A stretch of DNA of 40,647 nucleotides from CAZPXF01 sp964590945 (GCA_964590945.1 CAZPXF010000005.1:1-40647); one strand, 5' to 3'; counted from the stretch's first letter, positions 6,785 through 15,813 are shown. The notes: generated by a model from the letters alone, not told the origin. Program-made: numbers and translations.

Positions 6785-8113
6785 ATGGATTTGTTTGAAT
6801 ATGCAAGGCAAAATGCAAAGGAAAAGGAGTCGCCGCTGGCGGCAAGGCTTCGTCCAAAGACTTTGGATGAGATCGTAGGGCAGCAGCATATCATCGGAAA
6901 AGACAAACTGCTCTATCGCGCGATCCAGGCGGATAAGCTTGGTTCGCTCATATTCTATGGGCCGCCGGGAAGCGGGAAGACAACGATCGCAAAGGTGATC
7001 GCCCATACGACAAGCGCGGAATTTATGCAGCTCAATGCGACGGCTGCCGGGAAGAAAGATATGGAGGACGTTGTCCGCAAGGCGAAGGAGAACCTGGGGA
7101 TGTTCGGGAAACGGACGATCCTGTTTGTAGATGAGATCCACCGCTTTAATAAAGGGCAGCAGGATTATCTTCTTCCGTTTGTGGAAGATGGGACGGTGAT
7201 CCTGATCGGGGCGACGACGGAGAATCCGTACTTTGAGGTCAACCGGGCGCTGATCTCGCGGTCGCGTATTTTTGAGCTGAAGCCGCTGGAGCCGGAGGAT
7301 ATCCGTACGCTCATCCTGCGGGCGGTCTATGATAAGGAAAGAGGGATGGGAAGCTTCAACGCCGAAATTACGGACGAGGCTCTGGAATTTTTATCTGAGA
7401 TGGCCTCCGGGGATGCAAGGGCGGCGCTGAATGCCATCGAGCTTGGAGTTCTGACAACGGAACGGGGCGCAGACGGAAAGATCCGCATCGATCTTGAGAC
7501 GGCGAAGGAATGTATTCAGAAACGGGCGGTGCAGTACGATAAGGACGGGGATAATCATTATGATACGATATCCGCATTTATCAAGAGTATGCGCGGGTCG
7601 GATCCGGATGCGGCGGTCTATTATCTGGCGAAAATGCTGTATGCAGGGGAGGATATCAAATTCATTGCCCGGAGGATCATGATCTGTGCAGCCGAGGATG
7701 TGGGAAATGCCGATCCGATGGCGCTGAATGTGGCGGTGTCTGCGGCCCAGGCTGTGGAGCGCGTCGGTATGCCGGAGAGCCAGATCATTCTCTCGCAGGC
7801 GGTTACCTATGTGGCAAGCGCGCCAAAGAGCAATGCCGCATGCAACGCAGTTTATGACGCGATGTCCTCCGTGAAATCTGTGAGGACAACCGTGCCGGCT
7901 CATCTGCAGGATTCCCATTATAAAGGCTCCGGCAAGCTTGGACATGGTATCGGGTATAAGTACGCCCATGACTATCCGGGACATTATGTGAAACAGCAGT
8001 ATCTCCCGGATGAGATTGTGGGGCAGAGATTCTATGAGCCTTCTGAAAACGGATACGAAAAGAAGATCAAGGAATATCTGGACTGGACAAGAAAAGAGGA
8101 AAGAGAGAGCTAA
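6785..8113 (+). CDS. rarA: RarA/MgsA replication-associated recombination AAA+ ATPase
   Basis: The 442-residue cytoplasmic ATPase is related to clamp loaders and to eukaryotic WRNIP1. It acts at stalled replication forks. It has Walker A GPPGSGKTT (59-67), Walker B LFVDEIHR (113-120), sensor 1 GATTENP and a sensor 2 region around SGDARAALNAIE. The C-terminal tetramerisation domain characteristic of RarA contains DPDAAVYYLAKML, IKFIARRIMICAAEDVG and the ending HLQDSHYKG. Length is typical of the family. It starts 8 bases after the deacetylase stop with AGGTGAT as the likely binding site, so the two are probably cotranscribed although their functions look unrelated. Confidence 0.95.
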   Translation: MDLFEYARQNAKEKESPLAARLRPKTLDEIVGQQHIIGKDKLLYRAIQADKLGSLIFYGPPGSGKTTIAKVIAHTTSAEFMQLNATAAGKKDMEDVVRKAKENLGMFGKRTILFVDEIHRFNKGQQDYLLPFVEDGTVILIGATTENPYFEVNRALISRSRIFELKPLEPEDIRTLILRAVYDKERGMGSFNAEITDEALEFLSEMASGDARAALNAIELGVLTTERGADGKIRIDLETAKECIQKRAVQYDKDGDNHYDTISAFIKSMRGSDPDAAVYYLAKMLYAGEDIKFIARRIMICAAEDVGNADPMALNVAVSAAQAVERVGMPESQIILSQAVTYVASAPKSNAACNAVYDAMSSVKSVRTTVPAHLQDSHYKGSGKLGHGIGYKYAHDYPGHYVKQQYLPDEIVGQRFYEPSENGYEKKIKEYLDWTRKEERES

Positions 8114-8153
8114 AGATTGCGCGCCGGATATTTCTTTGTGACGCATGAGAAAA

Positions 8154-8177
8154 TGGGAGCCTACAAAAGGGCTCCCA
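8154..8177 (-). terminator. Intrinsic terminator of the malic enzyme / DUF4364 operon
   Basis: TGGGAGCC (8154-8161) pairs with GGCTCCCA (8170-8177). On the minus strand a TTTTC run follows. The stem overlaps the DUF4364 stop codon. There is no T run on the plus strand, so it probably does not serve rarA. Confidence 0.7.
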
Positions 8178-8673
8178 ATAATATTGCGTATATTTCCTGG
8201 TTTTTCGTGTACCAGTTGGTGACGATCGTTTCGGCTTCTTTTTCAGAAGCTACCTTCAATGTGATATCTACAAGAGAGGTCTGCCTTTCACGGATCTGGC
8301 AGCGGACGAAATAGCTTCCGTTGCTGTCTTTATAATAATCCGAGACGACGGCGGTGTCATTTTTCAGATCATAATGTTTCTCTTGCAGGTATTGATCGAC
8401 GTCCTCGCGGATCTCCCGGTCAATCTTATTTTCAAAGAAGCTCAGGGTTTCGACGCCGTTCTCTGTCAGATGATAGAGGGAACGGTTATGTGTGGATTCT
8501 ACCTCGATGAGCTTACCTTCAGCCATCTCCGACAATACCTGCTGCAAATTGAAATATGTGGTATACTCCTTTCCGAGCATGAAGTCCGAGATCTGGCTGT
8601 TCGTGAGCGGAAAATCAACACGGTTCAGCATGTACAGGACGATCAGTTTATAAAGCATGGATAAATCAACCAT
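8161..8673 (-). CDS. DUF4364 family protein, winged-helix-like
   Basis: The 170-residue protein matches DUF4364, a small family of Clostridia. The first 75 residues (LYKLIVLYMLNRVDFPLTNSQISDFM, then YFNLQQVLSEMAEGKLIE, then YHLTENG) read like a winged-helix domain of the kind found in PadR and MarR proteins, with a predicted wing at the TENG turn. The C-terminal half is a mixed alpha/beta domain with no known role. A transcription-regulator function is an inference from fold resemblance. Its start overlaps the end of the radical SAM gene by 8 bases, so the two are translationally coupled. A terminator overlaps its stop codon. Confidence 0.85.
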   Translation of the reverse strand: MVDLSMLYKLIVLYMLNRVDFPLTNSQISDFMLGKEYTTYFNLQQVLSEMAEGKLIEVESTHNRSLYHLTENGVETLSFFENKIDREIREDVDQYLQEKHYDLKNDTAVVSDYYKDSNGSYFVRCQIRERQTSLVDITLKVASEKEAETIVTNWYTKNQEIYAILLGALL

Positions 8674-9634
8674 GAGTGTATTCCTTTCCCTGAAAGATAT
8701 CCTGATCTTTCAAATATTTTAAAATCGTATTCATGACGTATCGTTTGCTGCTTGTCCAAAGCGGAGCGATCAGCAGTTCCTTTGGGCCGTCTCCGGTAAT
8801 GCGATGGACGACAATGTCCGGCCGAAGTCTTGCGAGCACGTTCCCGAGAATCCGGCAATATTCCGGAAGATCCGGCAGGTAAAAAGGATCGCGCTGATAA
8901 TAATCCGCAAGATCGGTTCCTTTTAATATATGCAGCAAATGCAGCTTTATTCCCTGGATATCCATCTGGTTCAGATAATCGATGGTTGCGAAAAGCTCCT
9001 TTTCCGTTTCGCCCGGCAATCCGATGATCACATGGACGATGACGTCAAGTCCCTGTCTGCGCAGGTTACGTACGGCGTCTGCAAAGGTATCAAGCGGATA
9101 GCCGCGGCGGATAAAATCCGCCGTCTGTTCATGGATCGTCTGAAGTCCAAGCTCGACCCACACCGGCTTGATGCGGCTGCATTCCTCCAGAAGCTTCAGC
9201 ACCTCATCGGGCAGGCAGTCCGGCCTCGTCGCTATGGAAAGCGCCTCGATCTGCGGGTGGGAGAGCGCTTCCATATAAAGCGCCCGAAGCTTTTCCACAG
9301 GGGCGTAAGTATTTGAAAACGCCTGAAAATAGGCGATATAACCAAGTCTGTCCTTACCGGGTCTTTTCGCGGACACGTTCTGAATGCCTTTTTCAATCTG
9401 CTCCGTAACGGACTGTGCGGCGGAGCCGGCAAAGTCGCCGGAGCCGCTTGCACTGCAGAAGATACATCCTCGCAGGCCGCAGGCGCCGTCCCGGTTGGGA
9501 CAGGTCATTCCGGCATTTATTGTAATTTTATATAATTTATGGCCGAATGTATTCCTTGCAAATGCATTCAGGGAATAAAACGGCTTGCCGTCGGAATAGT
9601 GAGGGCGCGGCGCCGTAATTTTATCCGGGATCAT
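8666..9634 (-). CDS. TIGR01212 family (YtqA-like) radical SAM protein
   Basis: The 322-residue protein has an N-terminal radical SAM cluster segment with Cys45, Cys52, Cys57 and Cys60 (TCPNRDG, then GCIFC). Typical TIGR01212 context follows: YFQAFSNTYAP, LSIATRPDCLPDEVL, WVELGLQTIHE and DVIVHVIIGLPGE. The domain resembles the ELP3/HemN branch of radical SAM enzymes, and a tRNA or nucleic-acid substrate has been proposed for relatives, but the reaction here cannot be assigned. The start ATG overlaps the malic enzyme stop (TGATG), and the 3' end overlaps DUF4364, giving a tight three-gene minus-strand operon. Confidence 0.9.
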   Translation of the reverse strand: MIPDKITAPRPHYSDGKPFYSLNAFARNTFGHKLYKITINAGMTCPNRDGACGLRGCIFCSASGSGDFAGSAAQSVTEQIEKGIQNVSAKRPGKDRLGYIAYFQAFSNTYAPVEKLRALYMEALSHPQIEALSIATRPDCLPDEVLKLLEECSRIKPVWVELGLQTIHEQTADFIRRGYPLDTFADAVRNLRRQGLDVIVHVIIGLPGETEKELFATIDYLNQMDIQGIKLHLLHILKGTDLADYYQRDPFYLPDLPEYCRILGNVLARLRPDIVVHRITGDGPKELLIAPLWTSSKRYVMNTILKYLKDQDIFQGKEYTHG

Positions 9635-10779
9635 CAGATCAGAGCTTTTACAGCGGCGCTTACCGTCTCAGCAACGCGTGGGTCGAATGCTTCCGGAAGG
9701 ATATTGTCTTCGTTTAATTCTTCGTCAGAAACAAGGGCGGCGATAGCTTTCGCAGTAGCAAGCTTCATCTCCTCTGTGATCCGGGAAGCGCGTCCTTCGA
9801 GAGCGCCCCTGAAAATTCCCGGGAAAGCGATGACATTATTTACCTGATTCGGAAAGTCAGAACGGCCCGTTCCAACAACCCTTGCCCCGGCCTCCTTAGC
9901 AAGCTCCGGCATGATCTCCGGGACAGGATTTGCCATGGCGAAAATAATAGCATCCTTATTCATGGAAGCAACCATTTCTTTCGTCACAATGCCAGGGGCG
10001 GAAACGCCTACGAAGATATCGGCGTCCTTTAATGCATCTGCGAGCGTTCCGGTCTGCCCGGAAAGATTTGTAACCTCAGCCATTTTCTTCTGCATCCAGT
10101 TCAGATCTGGTGAATCTTTGGAAATAATACCATGAATGTCGCACATGGTAACAGAAAATCCGTATGTCAGAAGAAGCTTTGTGATAGCAACTCCGGCAGA
10201 GCCTGCGCCATTTACAACGACCTTGCAGTCCTCCTTCTTTTTGCCGGTAACCTTCAGTGCGTTGATGATACCTGCAAGGACAACAATCGCGGTTCCATGC
10301 TGGTCATCATGAAAGACAGGGATGTCCAAAAGTTCCTTTAGCCGTTCTTCAATCTCAAAACAGCGCGGAGCAGAGATGTCCTCCAGATTGATCCCGCCAA
10401 AGGCCGGCGCAAGATTGACGACCGTGCGGATGATCTCTTCGGTATCCTGAGTATCAAGGCAGAGAGGAACTGCATTGACGCCGCCGAACTCTTTGAAAAG
10501 TACGGCCTTTCCTTCCATGACCGGCATAGCGGCGAGCGCGCCGATATTTCCAAGGCCAAGGACGGCGCTTCCATCGGAAACAACAGCGACGGTATTAGAT
10601 TTCATCGTATATATATATGCGGCCTCCGGATCCTCTGCGATGACCTTGCAAGGCTCTGCTACGCCCGGGGTGTATGCGATCGAAAGATCCTCGCGGGAAT
10701 TTACCTTTGACTTCGCGGTTGTTTCGATTTTACCATTCCATTGTTTATGTAATTCTAATGCCTTTTCTCCAAGTGTCAT
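9634..10779 (-). CDS. Malic enzyme (oxaloacetate-decarboxylating malate dehydrogenase)
   Basis: The 381-residue enzyme converts malate to pyruvate and CO2 with NAD(P). It belongs to the short bacterial type without a phosphotransacetylase-like tail. The catalytic Tyr36 lies in LSIAYTPGV and Lys91 in EGKAVLFKEFGG. The metal site includes Glu133/Asp134 (NLEDISAPRCF) and Asp158/Asp159 (FHDDQHGT). The Rossmann motif is GAGSAG (191-196), and GTGRSDFPNQVNN is the conserved late loop. Cofactor preference is not assigned. GAGGTGG precedes the ATG at 10779. It heads an operon with the radical SAM and DUF4364 genes and diverges from rho. Confidence 0.95.
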   Translation of the reverse strand: MTLGEKALELHKQWNGKIETTAKSKVNSREDLSIAYTPGVAEPCKVIAEDPEAAYIYTMKSNTVAVVSDGSAVLGLGNIGALAAMPVMEGKAVLFKEFGGVNAVPLCLDTQDTEEIIRTVVNLAPAFGGINLEDISAPRCFEIEERLKELLDIPVFHDDQHGTAIVVLAGIINALKVTGKKKEDCKVVVNGAGSAGVAITKLLLTYGFSVTMCDIHGIISKDSPDLNWMQKKMAEVTNLSGQTGTLADALKDADIFVGVSAPGIVTKEMVASMNKDAIIFAMANPVPEIMPELAKEAGARVVGTGRSDFPNQVNNVIAFPGIFRGALEGRASRITEEMKLATAKAIAALVSDEELNEDNILPEAFDPRVAETVSAAVKALI

Positions 10780-10866
10780 AATTCCACCTCTTTACCATTT
10801 TTATCTAAAATATGCTCCATATGTAAATATATCATCGATAAGTTAGAAAATAAAGTGTTTTTTCAC

Positions 10867-10895
10867 TGGCATTTTGCGCGAGATTCATGTATAAT
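10867..10895 (+). promoter_or_regulatory. Promoter of rho
   Basis: TGGCAT (10867-10872), a 17-base spacer and a perfect TATAAT (10890-10895). The predicted leader is about 70 bases. The -35 box is weak, as might suit an autoregulated gene. Confidence 0.55.
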
Positions 10896-10971
10896 ACTAT
10901 GTAATTCACAGGCAGTTCAGCCGGAAACCCCATGATATATGAGTAATTCATTAAAAGGAGAAGAATAATAT

Positions 10972-12306
10972 ATGATGAAAGAAAAATACGAATCATTATC
11001 GCTGGCATCGTTACGTGATGTAGCAAAAGCAAGGGGACTCAAAGGAATATCCACATTAAAGAAGCAGGAGCTTGTTGAGAGAATGCTGGAAGAAGACGAG
11101 AAGGATAATGCAAAAAAGGTAAAAGAAGAGATAAAGAATGAGAAAAAGGAGAAGGACGCTACAGATATAGAACAGCTTGACAGCGGGGAACAGGCCAATG
11201 GAATCCTCGAGGTTATGCCGGACGGATATGGTTTTATCCGAAGTGATAATTATCTTCCCGGCGATAAGGATGTATATGTTTCACCGTCGCAGATCCGCAA
11301 ATTTAATCTGAAGACAGGAGACATCATCTGTGGAAATACAAGGATCAAGACCCAGACAGAGAAGTTCAGCGCGCTTCTGTATCTGACTTCCATCAATGGA
11401 GTGCATCCGTCGGTTGCGTCAAGGAGAATGAATTTTGAAGATATGACGCCGATTTTCCCGAATCAGAGGCTGCGTCTGGAGAAGCCGGGCAGCTCCGTTG
11501 CCATGCGCCTTGTAGATCTGATTTCCCCGATCGGTAAAGGGCAGAGAGGTATGATCGTTTCGCCTCCGAAGGCAGGTAAGACAACCTTATTAAAGGAAGT
11601 TGCACTTTCTGTCCGTAAGAATAATCCGGAGATGCATCTTCTGATCCTCCTGATCGATGAGCGTCCGGAGGAGGTAACGGATATTAAGGAAGCGATCGAG
11701 GGAGATAATGTGGAGGTTATTTACTCGACATTTGATGAGCTTCCGGAGCATCACAAAAGAGTCTCGGAGATGGTCATCGAGCGTGCAAAGAGACTGGTAG
11801 AACATAAAAAGGACGTTATGATCCTGTTAGACAGTATCACAAGACTTGCCCGTGCTTACAACCTGACGGTTTCGCCGAGCGGCCGTACATTGTCCGGCGG
11901 TCTTGACCCGGCTGCCCTTCATATGCCGAAACGCTTCTTCGGCGCGGCAAGAAACATGCGGGAGGGCGGAAGCCTTACGATCCTCGCTACAGCGCTGGTA
12001 GAGACCGGAAGCCGTATGGACGACGTCGTCTACGAAGAATTTAAAGGAACCGGCAATATGGAGCTGGTGCTTGACAGAAAGCTTTCTGAAAAACGCATTT
12101 TCCCGGCGGTGGATATTGCAAAATCCGGCACAAGAAGAGAGGATCTCCTTCTCAACGCCGATGAGCAGGAGGCGATCAATCATATGCGCCGGGGTCTTAA
12201 CGGCCTGAAAGCGGACGAGGCCGCCGACAATATCCTGAATATGTTTGCACATACGAAAAATAACAGAGAACTGATCCAGATGGTTAAGAAGACGAAGATG
12301 TTCTAG
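10972..12306 (+). CDS. rho: Transcription termination factor Rho
   Basis: The 444-residue hexameric RNA-dependent ATPase ends transcription of untranslated RNA. A Rho N-terminal helical domain (SLASLRDVAKARGLKGISTLKK, within 9-31) is followed by a short charged linker (about 41-63) and the RNA-binding cold-shock-like domain (GILEVMPDGYGFIR onward, 77-145). The ATPase core has Walker A SPPKAGKTT (197-205), Walker B VMILLDSITRLAR and the secondary RNA-binding loop SGGLDP. GGAG lies 11 bases before the ATG. rpmE, its usual neighbour, is displaced by 3.6 kb of AT-rich DNA. No terminator is visible after the stop codon, so read-through into the next gene is likely. Confidence 0.97.
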   Translation: MMKEKYESLSLASLRDVAKARGLKGISTLKKQELVERMLEEDEKDNAKKVKEEIKNEKKEKDATDIEQLDSGEQANGILEVMPDGYGFIRSDNYLPGDKDVYVSPSQIRKFNLKTGDIICGNTRIKTQTEKFSALLYLTSINGVHPSVASRRMNFEDMTPIFPNQRLRLEKPGSSVAMRLVDLISPIGKGQRGMIVSPPKAGKTTLLKEVALSVRKNNPEMHLLILLIDERPEEVTDIKEAIEGDNVEVIYSTFDELPEHHKRVSEMVIERAKRLVEHKKDVMILLDSITRLARAYNLTVSPSGRTLSGGLDPAALHMPKRFFGAARNMREGGSLTILATALVETGSRMDDVVYEEFKGTGNMELVLDRKLSEKRIFPAVDIAKSGTRREDLLLNADEQEAINHMRRGLNGLKADEAADNILNMFAHTKNNRELIQMVKKTKMF

Positions 12307-12345
12307 GCTGAAGATTTTTCCATACGTCAGGGGGTCATACGCAAT

Positions 12346-13113
12346 ATGTACAGAATAGCAATTTGTGATGATGATCAATTATATGTAGAAGAATTATCAG
12401 AATTGCTAAAAAATACAAAAGGATTTACAGAAGAATTCCAGATATTAAAATACTATTCCGGAGAGGAATTTATCCAAAATCTTTCTTTGGAATATGATTT
12501 GGTTATTTTAGATATGCAGATGGATGATATCAGCGGCATTTCAGCAGCTTTAAAATTCAGAAGCAGGGATCAGGATGCTGTTCTGGTGTTCTGCACCGGC
12601 GTACAATTACCAAGGCCGGAATTTTTTGACGTTCAGCCATTTAGGTATTTAATGAAATCTTATTCAAAACAAAAAATGAAGGCGGAATTAGAATGTATCA
12701 TTCATAAAACTATTGAAAATAAAAAGCAGTTCTATATGATTGTCAGAACCGACGGGGGACTGCAGAAAATACTTTTAAAAGATATCACTTATATTTCTAT
12801 TTTAAAACATGGATGCTGTGTTCATATATATGACCATAAAACAAAAGAAAGCCGTGAAATTCATGGTAATCAGAAATTAAAAGATGTATATGAGGAATTA
12901 AAAGGTAAGGATTTTGAATATGCCCACAATAGCTACATAATTAATTTTCAGGCAATCGTACAAATTCAATGTGAAAATGTCGTCCTGGAGGACTTGGTTA
13001 CACTGAATATTTCAAGATCAAAAAGGCAGGAATTTCATAAGCGTTTTGCAGATTATCTGGGAGGAAAATACAAAAGAGAAAGTCATGGCAGAAGAAGGAT
13101 TTCGTATATTTAG
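12346..13113 (+). CDS. LytTR family response regulator (AgrA/ComE-like)
   Basis: The 255-residue protein has a receiver domain with the acidic pocket Asp8/Asp9 (CDDD), phosphoacceptor Asp56 (VILDMQMD) and a conserved Lys104 (RYLMKSY). A LytTR DNA-binding domain covers about 135-245 (LLKDITYISILKHGC, then HNSYIINFQAIVQIQ). Members bind direct repeats upstream of target genes in response to peptide signals in quorum-sensing, bacteriocin and virulence circuits. The gene begins 39 bases after rho with AGGGGG as binding site and no visible promoter of its own. It overlaps the start of the kinase gene by 29 bases. Base composition is clearly more AT-rich than its neighbours, suggesting acquisition. 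Confidence 0.92.
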   Translation: MYRIAICDDDQLYVEELSELLKNTKGFTEEFQILKYYSGEEFIQNLSLEYDLVILDMQMDDISGISAALKFRSRDQDAVLVFCTGVQLPRPEFFDVQPFRYLMKSYSKQKMKAELECIIHKTIENKKQFYMIVRTDGGLQKILLKDITYISILKHGCCVHIYDHKTKESREIHGNQKLKDVYEELKGKDFEYAHNSYIINFQAIVQIQCENVVLEDLVTLNISRSKRQEFHKRFADYLGGKYKRESHGRRRISYI

Positions 13114-14386
13114 CTGCCTTTTTGAAGTAACTATTTTTGGCGGGTTTTTCAGAAATATTCTGGAAAATAAGTATCAGAACAGAAAAATAAATATACTTTT
13201 ATACGGCAGTTTGTTTTTGGGGGTTTATACAGTAAATTTATTCAATATAACATTATTGAATCTGGTTGGAAATGTTTTATTATACTTTGTTTTTTTGTTT
13301 TTTATTTATGAAAGTGGAATAAAGGAAAAGATTTTTTATTATCTATTGTTTTATACGGTTTTTGCAGGGGCAGAATTTATTGTGGAAATTCTGTTAATGC
13401 TTACCTGTGGCGAGAAGTATAACTGGGCAGAACAAAATCTATTATTCAGGGTATTGATATATAGTCTGGAAAAACTTATAACGTTTCTTATTTTGTATTC
13501 AATACAGCGAAAAATAAATAATCATGAAAAAAGATTGAATAATAAAATGTTCTATTATTCGTTAATGTTACCAATTGCCACGTTTTTGATATTTGGCGTT
13601 ATTTTATATGACGGAATAATCAGCAAACTATCCATCACAGATGAGAATATTCTGGCTTTGGGGTGTATATTGCTCTTATTTGCAAATGCTGGCATTTTCA
13701 TTGTTTATGATTCACTGTTTTCGTTAATTTATGAAAAGCAGAAATATCAGATATTAGCATTAAAGTCTAATATGGAAAAACAATATTATGACAGGTTAGA
13801 AGCCATAAGCTGGGAACAACAAAGCTATATGCATGATGCAAAAAAATACATGAGAATTATTGGAAACCTTGCGATGCAGGAGCAAAATGAGGAAATCTGT
13901 AATATTATTCAAGATATGAAAATCAGGATAGATCGTATAGAAAGTAAATGCTTTTGTACTCATAAAATCCTGAATACTATTTTATGCGAAAAAGAAAAAG
14001 AATCCGCTATTTATAATATAGATTTTGATGCTTATGTCGAACCCGGGATAAAATTAGATAGAATTTCCGATATAGATATTATAGTTATAATGGGAAACCT
14101 TTTAGACAATGCTATTGAAGCTGCTAAAACAGCCCAAAATAGTTTCATAGATGTCCAGGTCTTTGAAAATCAAAGAGGACATTTTTTGATTTTTAAAATT
14201 GAAAACAATTTTGAACATGTTATCAAAAAAGATAAAGGGAAATTTTTAACAACCAAGGATAATACAGAAAATCACGGTTTGGGATTAAATAACGTTGAAA
14301 AATGCATCGATTCTTTAGGTGGGTTATTGACTATAGATGTAAATGCAAATATATTTCTTGTGACTGTCATATTAAATATATCATAG
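13085..14386 (+). CDS. GHKL-domain sensor histidine kinase (AgrC-like)
   Basis: About 433 residues. The N-terminal half has roughly six hydrophobic helices (for example NILLYGSLFLGVYTVNLF, FYYLLFYTVFAGAEFIVEIL and ILALGCILLLFANAGIFIVY), like the AgrC sensor. A dimerisation segment contains the likely phosphoacceptor His250 in SYMHDAKKYM. The ATPase follows with N-box NLLDNAIEAAK (about 338-348) and G-box HGLGLNNV (about 397). It should phosphorylate the LytTR regulator encoded just upstream. No agrB-like or agrD-like gene is present nearby, so its ligand is unknown. The ATG at 13085 is my choice of start; an alternative in-frame reading begins at 13046 inside the regulator gene. The sequence is strongly AT-rich. 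Confidence 0.9.
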   Translation: MAEEGFRIFSCLFEVTIFGGFFRNILENKYQNRKINILLYGSLFLGVYTVNLFNITLLNLVGNVLLYFVFLFFIYESGIKEKIFYYLLFYTVFAGAEFIVEILLMLTCGEKYNWAEQNLLFRVLIYSLEKLITFLILYSIQRKINNHEKRLNNKMFYYSLMLPIATFLIFGVILYDGIISKLSITDENILALGCILLLFANAGIFIVYDSLFSLIYEKQKYQILALKSNMEKQYYDRLEAISWEQQSYMHDAKKYMRIIGNLAMQEQNEEICNIIQDMKIRIDRIESKCFCTHKILNTILCEKEKESAIYNIDFDAYVEPGIKLDRISDIDIIVIMGNLLDNAIEAAKTAQNSFIDVQVFENQRGHFLIFKIENNFEHVIKKDKGKFLTTKDNTENHGLGLNNVEKCIDSLGGLLTIDVNANIFLVTVILNIS

Positions 14387-14393
14387 CTGAAAA

Positions 14394-14453
14394 TTGGAAG
14401 ATCTCTTTAAATTCGGGAAATCAGAGTAAAAAATGTCCCCGGAGATCTTCCAA
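14394..14453. terminator. Long inverted repeat between convergent genes, probable terminator
   Basis: TTGGAAGATCTC (14394-14405) is perfectly complementary to GAGATCTTCCAA (14442-14453). An inner CGGG/CCCG (14414-14417 with 14438-14441) extends the hairpin. On the minus strand it is followed by TTTTC, suiting termination of the ATP-grasp gene; the plus side lacks a T run. Confidence 0.6.
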
Positions 14454-14464
14454 TCATATGAACT

Positions 14465-15658
14465 TTATATGGTAATTATTTGAGTTTCTATCTGAGAACT
14501 ATCAACTTTATCTATATCAAAAATAATATGTCCGATCCTTTCTCTGAAATCGCCGCATTTTTTAATATAATCCCCCTCTTTATAGTATTGTTTTAATTCT
14601 AATATCCCTGCTCTTATTGCAGGATCTATCGTTACATTCTTTCTGATTTTCCCCGATGCGCCGGGAATGAAAAAACGTATTCCTGCTCTTTTGTGTTTGG
14701 TTTTCAGGAGATTCGCTGGCATCCCTGAAGATATTCTTAATTGGTTATCAATTAAATCAATTCCCTGAGAGTATTTCACTAACTCCGGAATCATATCACC
14801 TGCTAATCTTGGATTTACTTCTATAAAATAAACGTTCTCCTGTCTGATCCTGAATTCGACATGACATGCACCCCATTGTAAATTAAGAGCTCTGACAGCT
14901 TTACATACATCTTTTTCGATTGTTTCAAACAGGCGTTTATCAATAGACGCAGGATAATCATGACCAATCTCGACAAAATATGGAGGCGGACTTAAATACT
15001 TTTTAGTTATTCCAATAAGTTTTCCGTTAAATATTTCCGCTGAATATTCATCTCCGTTTATGAATTCTTCCAATAATACTCTATTATCAACTTGCATTCC
15101 ACGTTCATTTGTTTGTCTGTTCAATAATAATTGGCAATGTTCTCTTAAAGTACTGAGATCACTGCATTTTCTCACGCCAATGCTTCCGGAACCCTCTATG
15201 GGTTTTACAATAATTGGAAAATTCAGATTTTCCATTTGAGCATCGAATTGATCCATAGAGTCCAGCATATATGTTTTAGGAATATTTAATCCGGCTTTAC
15301 AAAGAATTTCATTTTGAGAATATTTGTTTCTGCATGTTCTGATTGCCTCTGCATCAGCAGTTGGCAACCCAAGTTTTTCTGCTGTTTTAGCAACTGTATA
15401 TATATAGTATTCTGAACTTGAGAAAACTCCTTTGATACATTTTCCTGTTTTTTCAAGAGTTTTACATATCTCCAATATATCCGGCAGATTCATTGTATTA
15501 ACTCTGTAAATTTCAATTCCCTTTATTTTTTTTAAAAAAGGATATAATTCTGGATTCTTTGTTAGGAAAACCGGAACGTATCCATAATTAACTGCTTTCG
15601 TAAGGAAGATTTCTCCGGTTCCGGAAGTATTGCTTTCTATAACAACTATACTATTCAT
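14465..15658 (-). CDS. ATP-grasp ligase, BacD/L-amino-acid-ligase-like
   Basis: The 397-residue protein has a pre-ATP-grasp Rossmann-like N-domain (MNSIVVIESNTSGTGE, residues 1-16). The ATP-grasp fold carries the adenine/phosphate lysine in IIVKPIEGSGSIGV (149-162), a second acidic segment LLEEFINGDEYSAE (195-208) and the metal-binding strand FIEVNPRLAGDM (278-289, Glu280, Asn282, Arg284). Such enzymes make carboxylate-amine bonds through an acylphosphate. The domain layout best resembles dipeptide ligases (BacD type) rather than biotin carboxylase, and the substrate cannot be assigned. GGAGG lies 10-11 bases upstream of the ATG, and a good promoter lies before it. It is AT-rich like the adjacent two-component genes, towards which it is transcribed, so it probably arrived with them. 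Confidence 0.85.
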   Translation of the reverse strand: MNSIVVIESNTSGTGEIFLTKAVNYGYVPVFLTKNPELYPFLKKIKGIEIYRVNTMNLPDILEICKTLEKTGKCIKGVFSSSEYYIYTVAKTAEKLGLPTADAEAIRTCRNKYSQNEILCKAGLNIPKTYMLDSMDQFDAQMENLNFPIIVKPIEGSGSIGVRKCSDLSTLREHCQLLLNRQTNERGMQVDNRVLLEEFINGDEYSAEIFNGKLIGITKKYLSPPPYFVEIGHDYPASIDKRLFETIEKDVCKAVRALNLQWGACHVEFRIRQENVYFIEVNPRLAGDMIPELVKYSQGIDLIDNQLRISSGMPANLLKTKHKRAGIRFFIPGASGKIRKNVTIDPAIRAGILELKQYYKEGDYIKKCGDFRERIGHIIFDIDKVDSSQIETQIITI

Positions 15659-15715
15659 TCTTTTTGTTTACCTCCACATCATAATTTCAGTATGTCATAA
15701 ATTTTTGGTACTTTT

Positions 15716-15744
15716 TTTATACAATACTTGACTTATTATTTCAA
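15716..15744 (-). promoter_or_regulatory. Promoter of the ATP-grasp gene
   Basis: On the complement: TTGAAA (15744-15739), a 17-base spacer and TATAAA (15721-15716), about 58 bases upstream of the start codon. Confidence 0.6.
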
Positions 15745-15813
15745 CAAAAATGAAAAAATGACATCTAATCAGGCATTTTTTGCATTAAGATTACTGAACC
15801 AGCAGTCCTGTTC

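Noticed and set aside
12304..14400. Similar bases after the rho stop (TAGGCTGAAGATT) and after the kinase stop (TAGCTGAAAATTG) as possible insertion-site duplications.
   Set aside because: The match is short and imperfect, and the second copy is not at the island edge, so chance is the better explanation.
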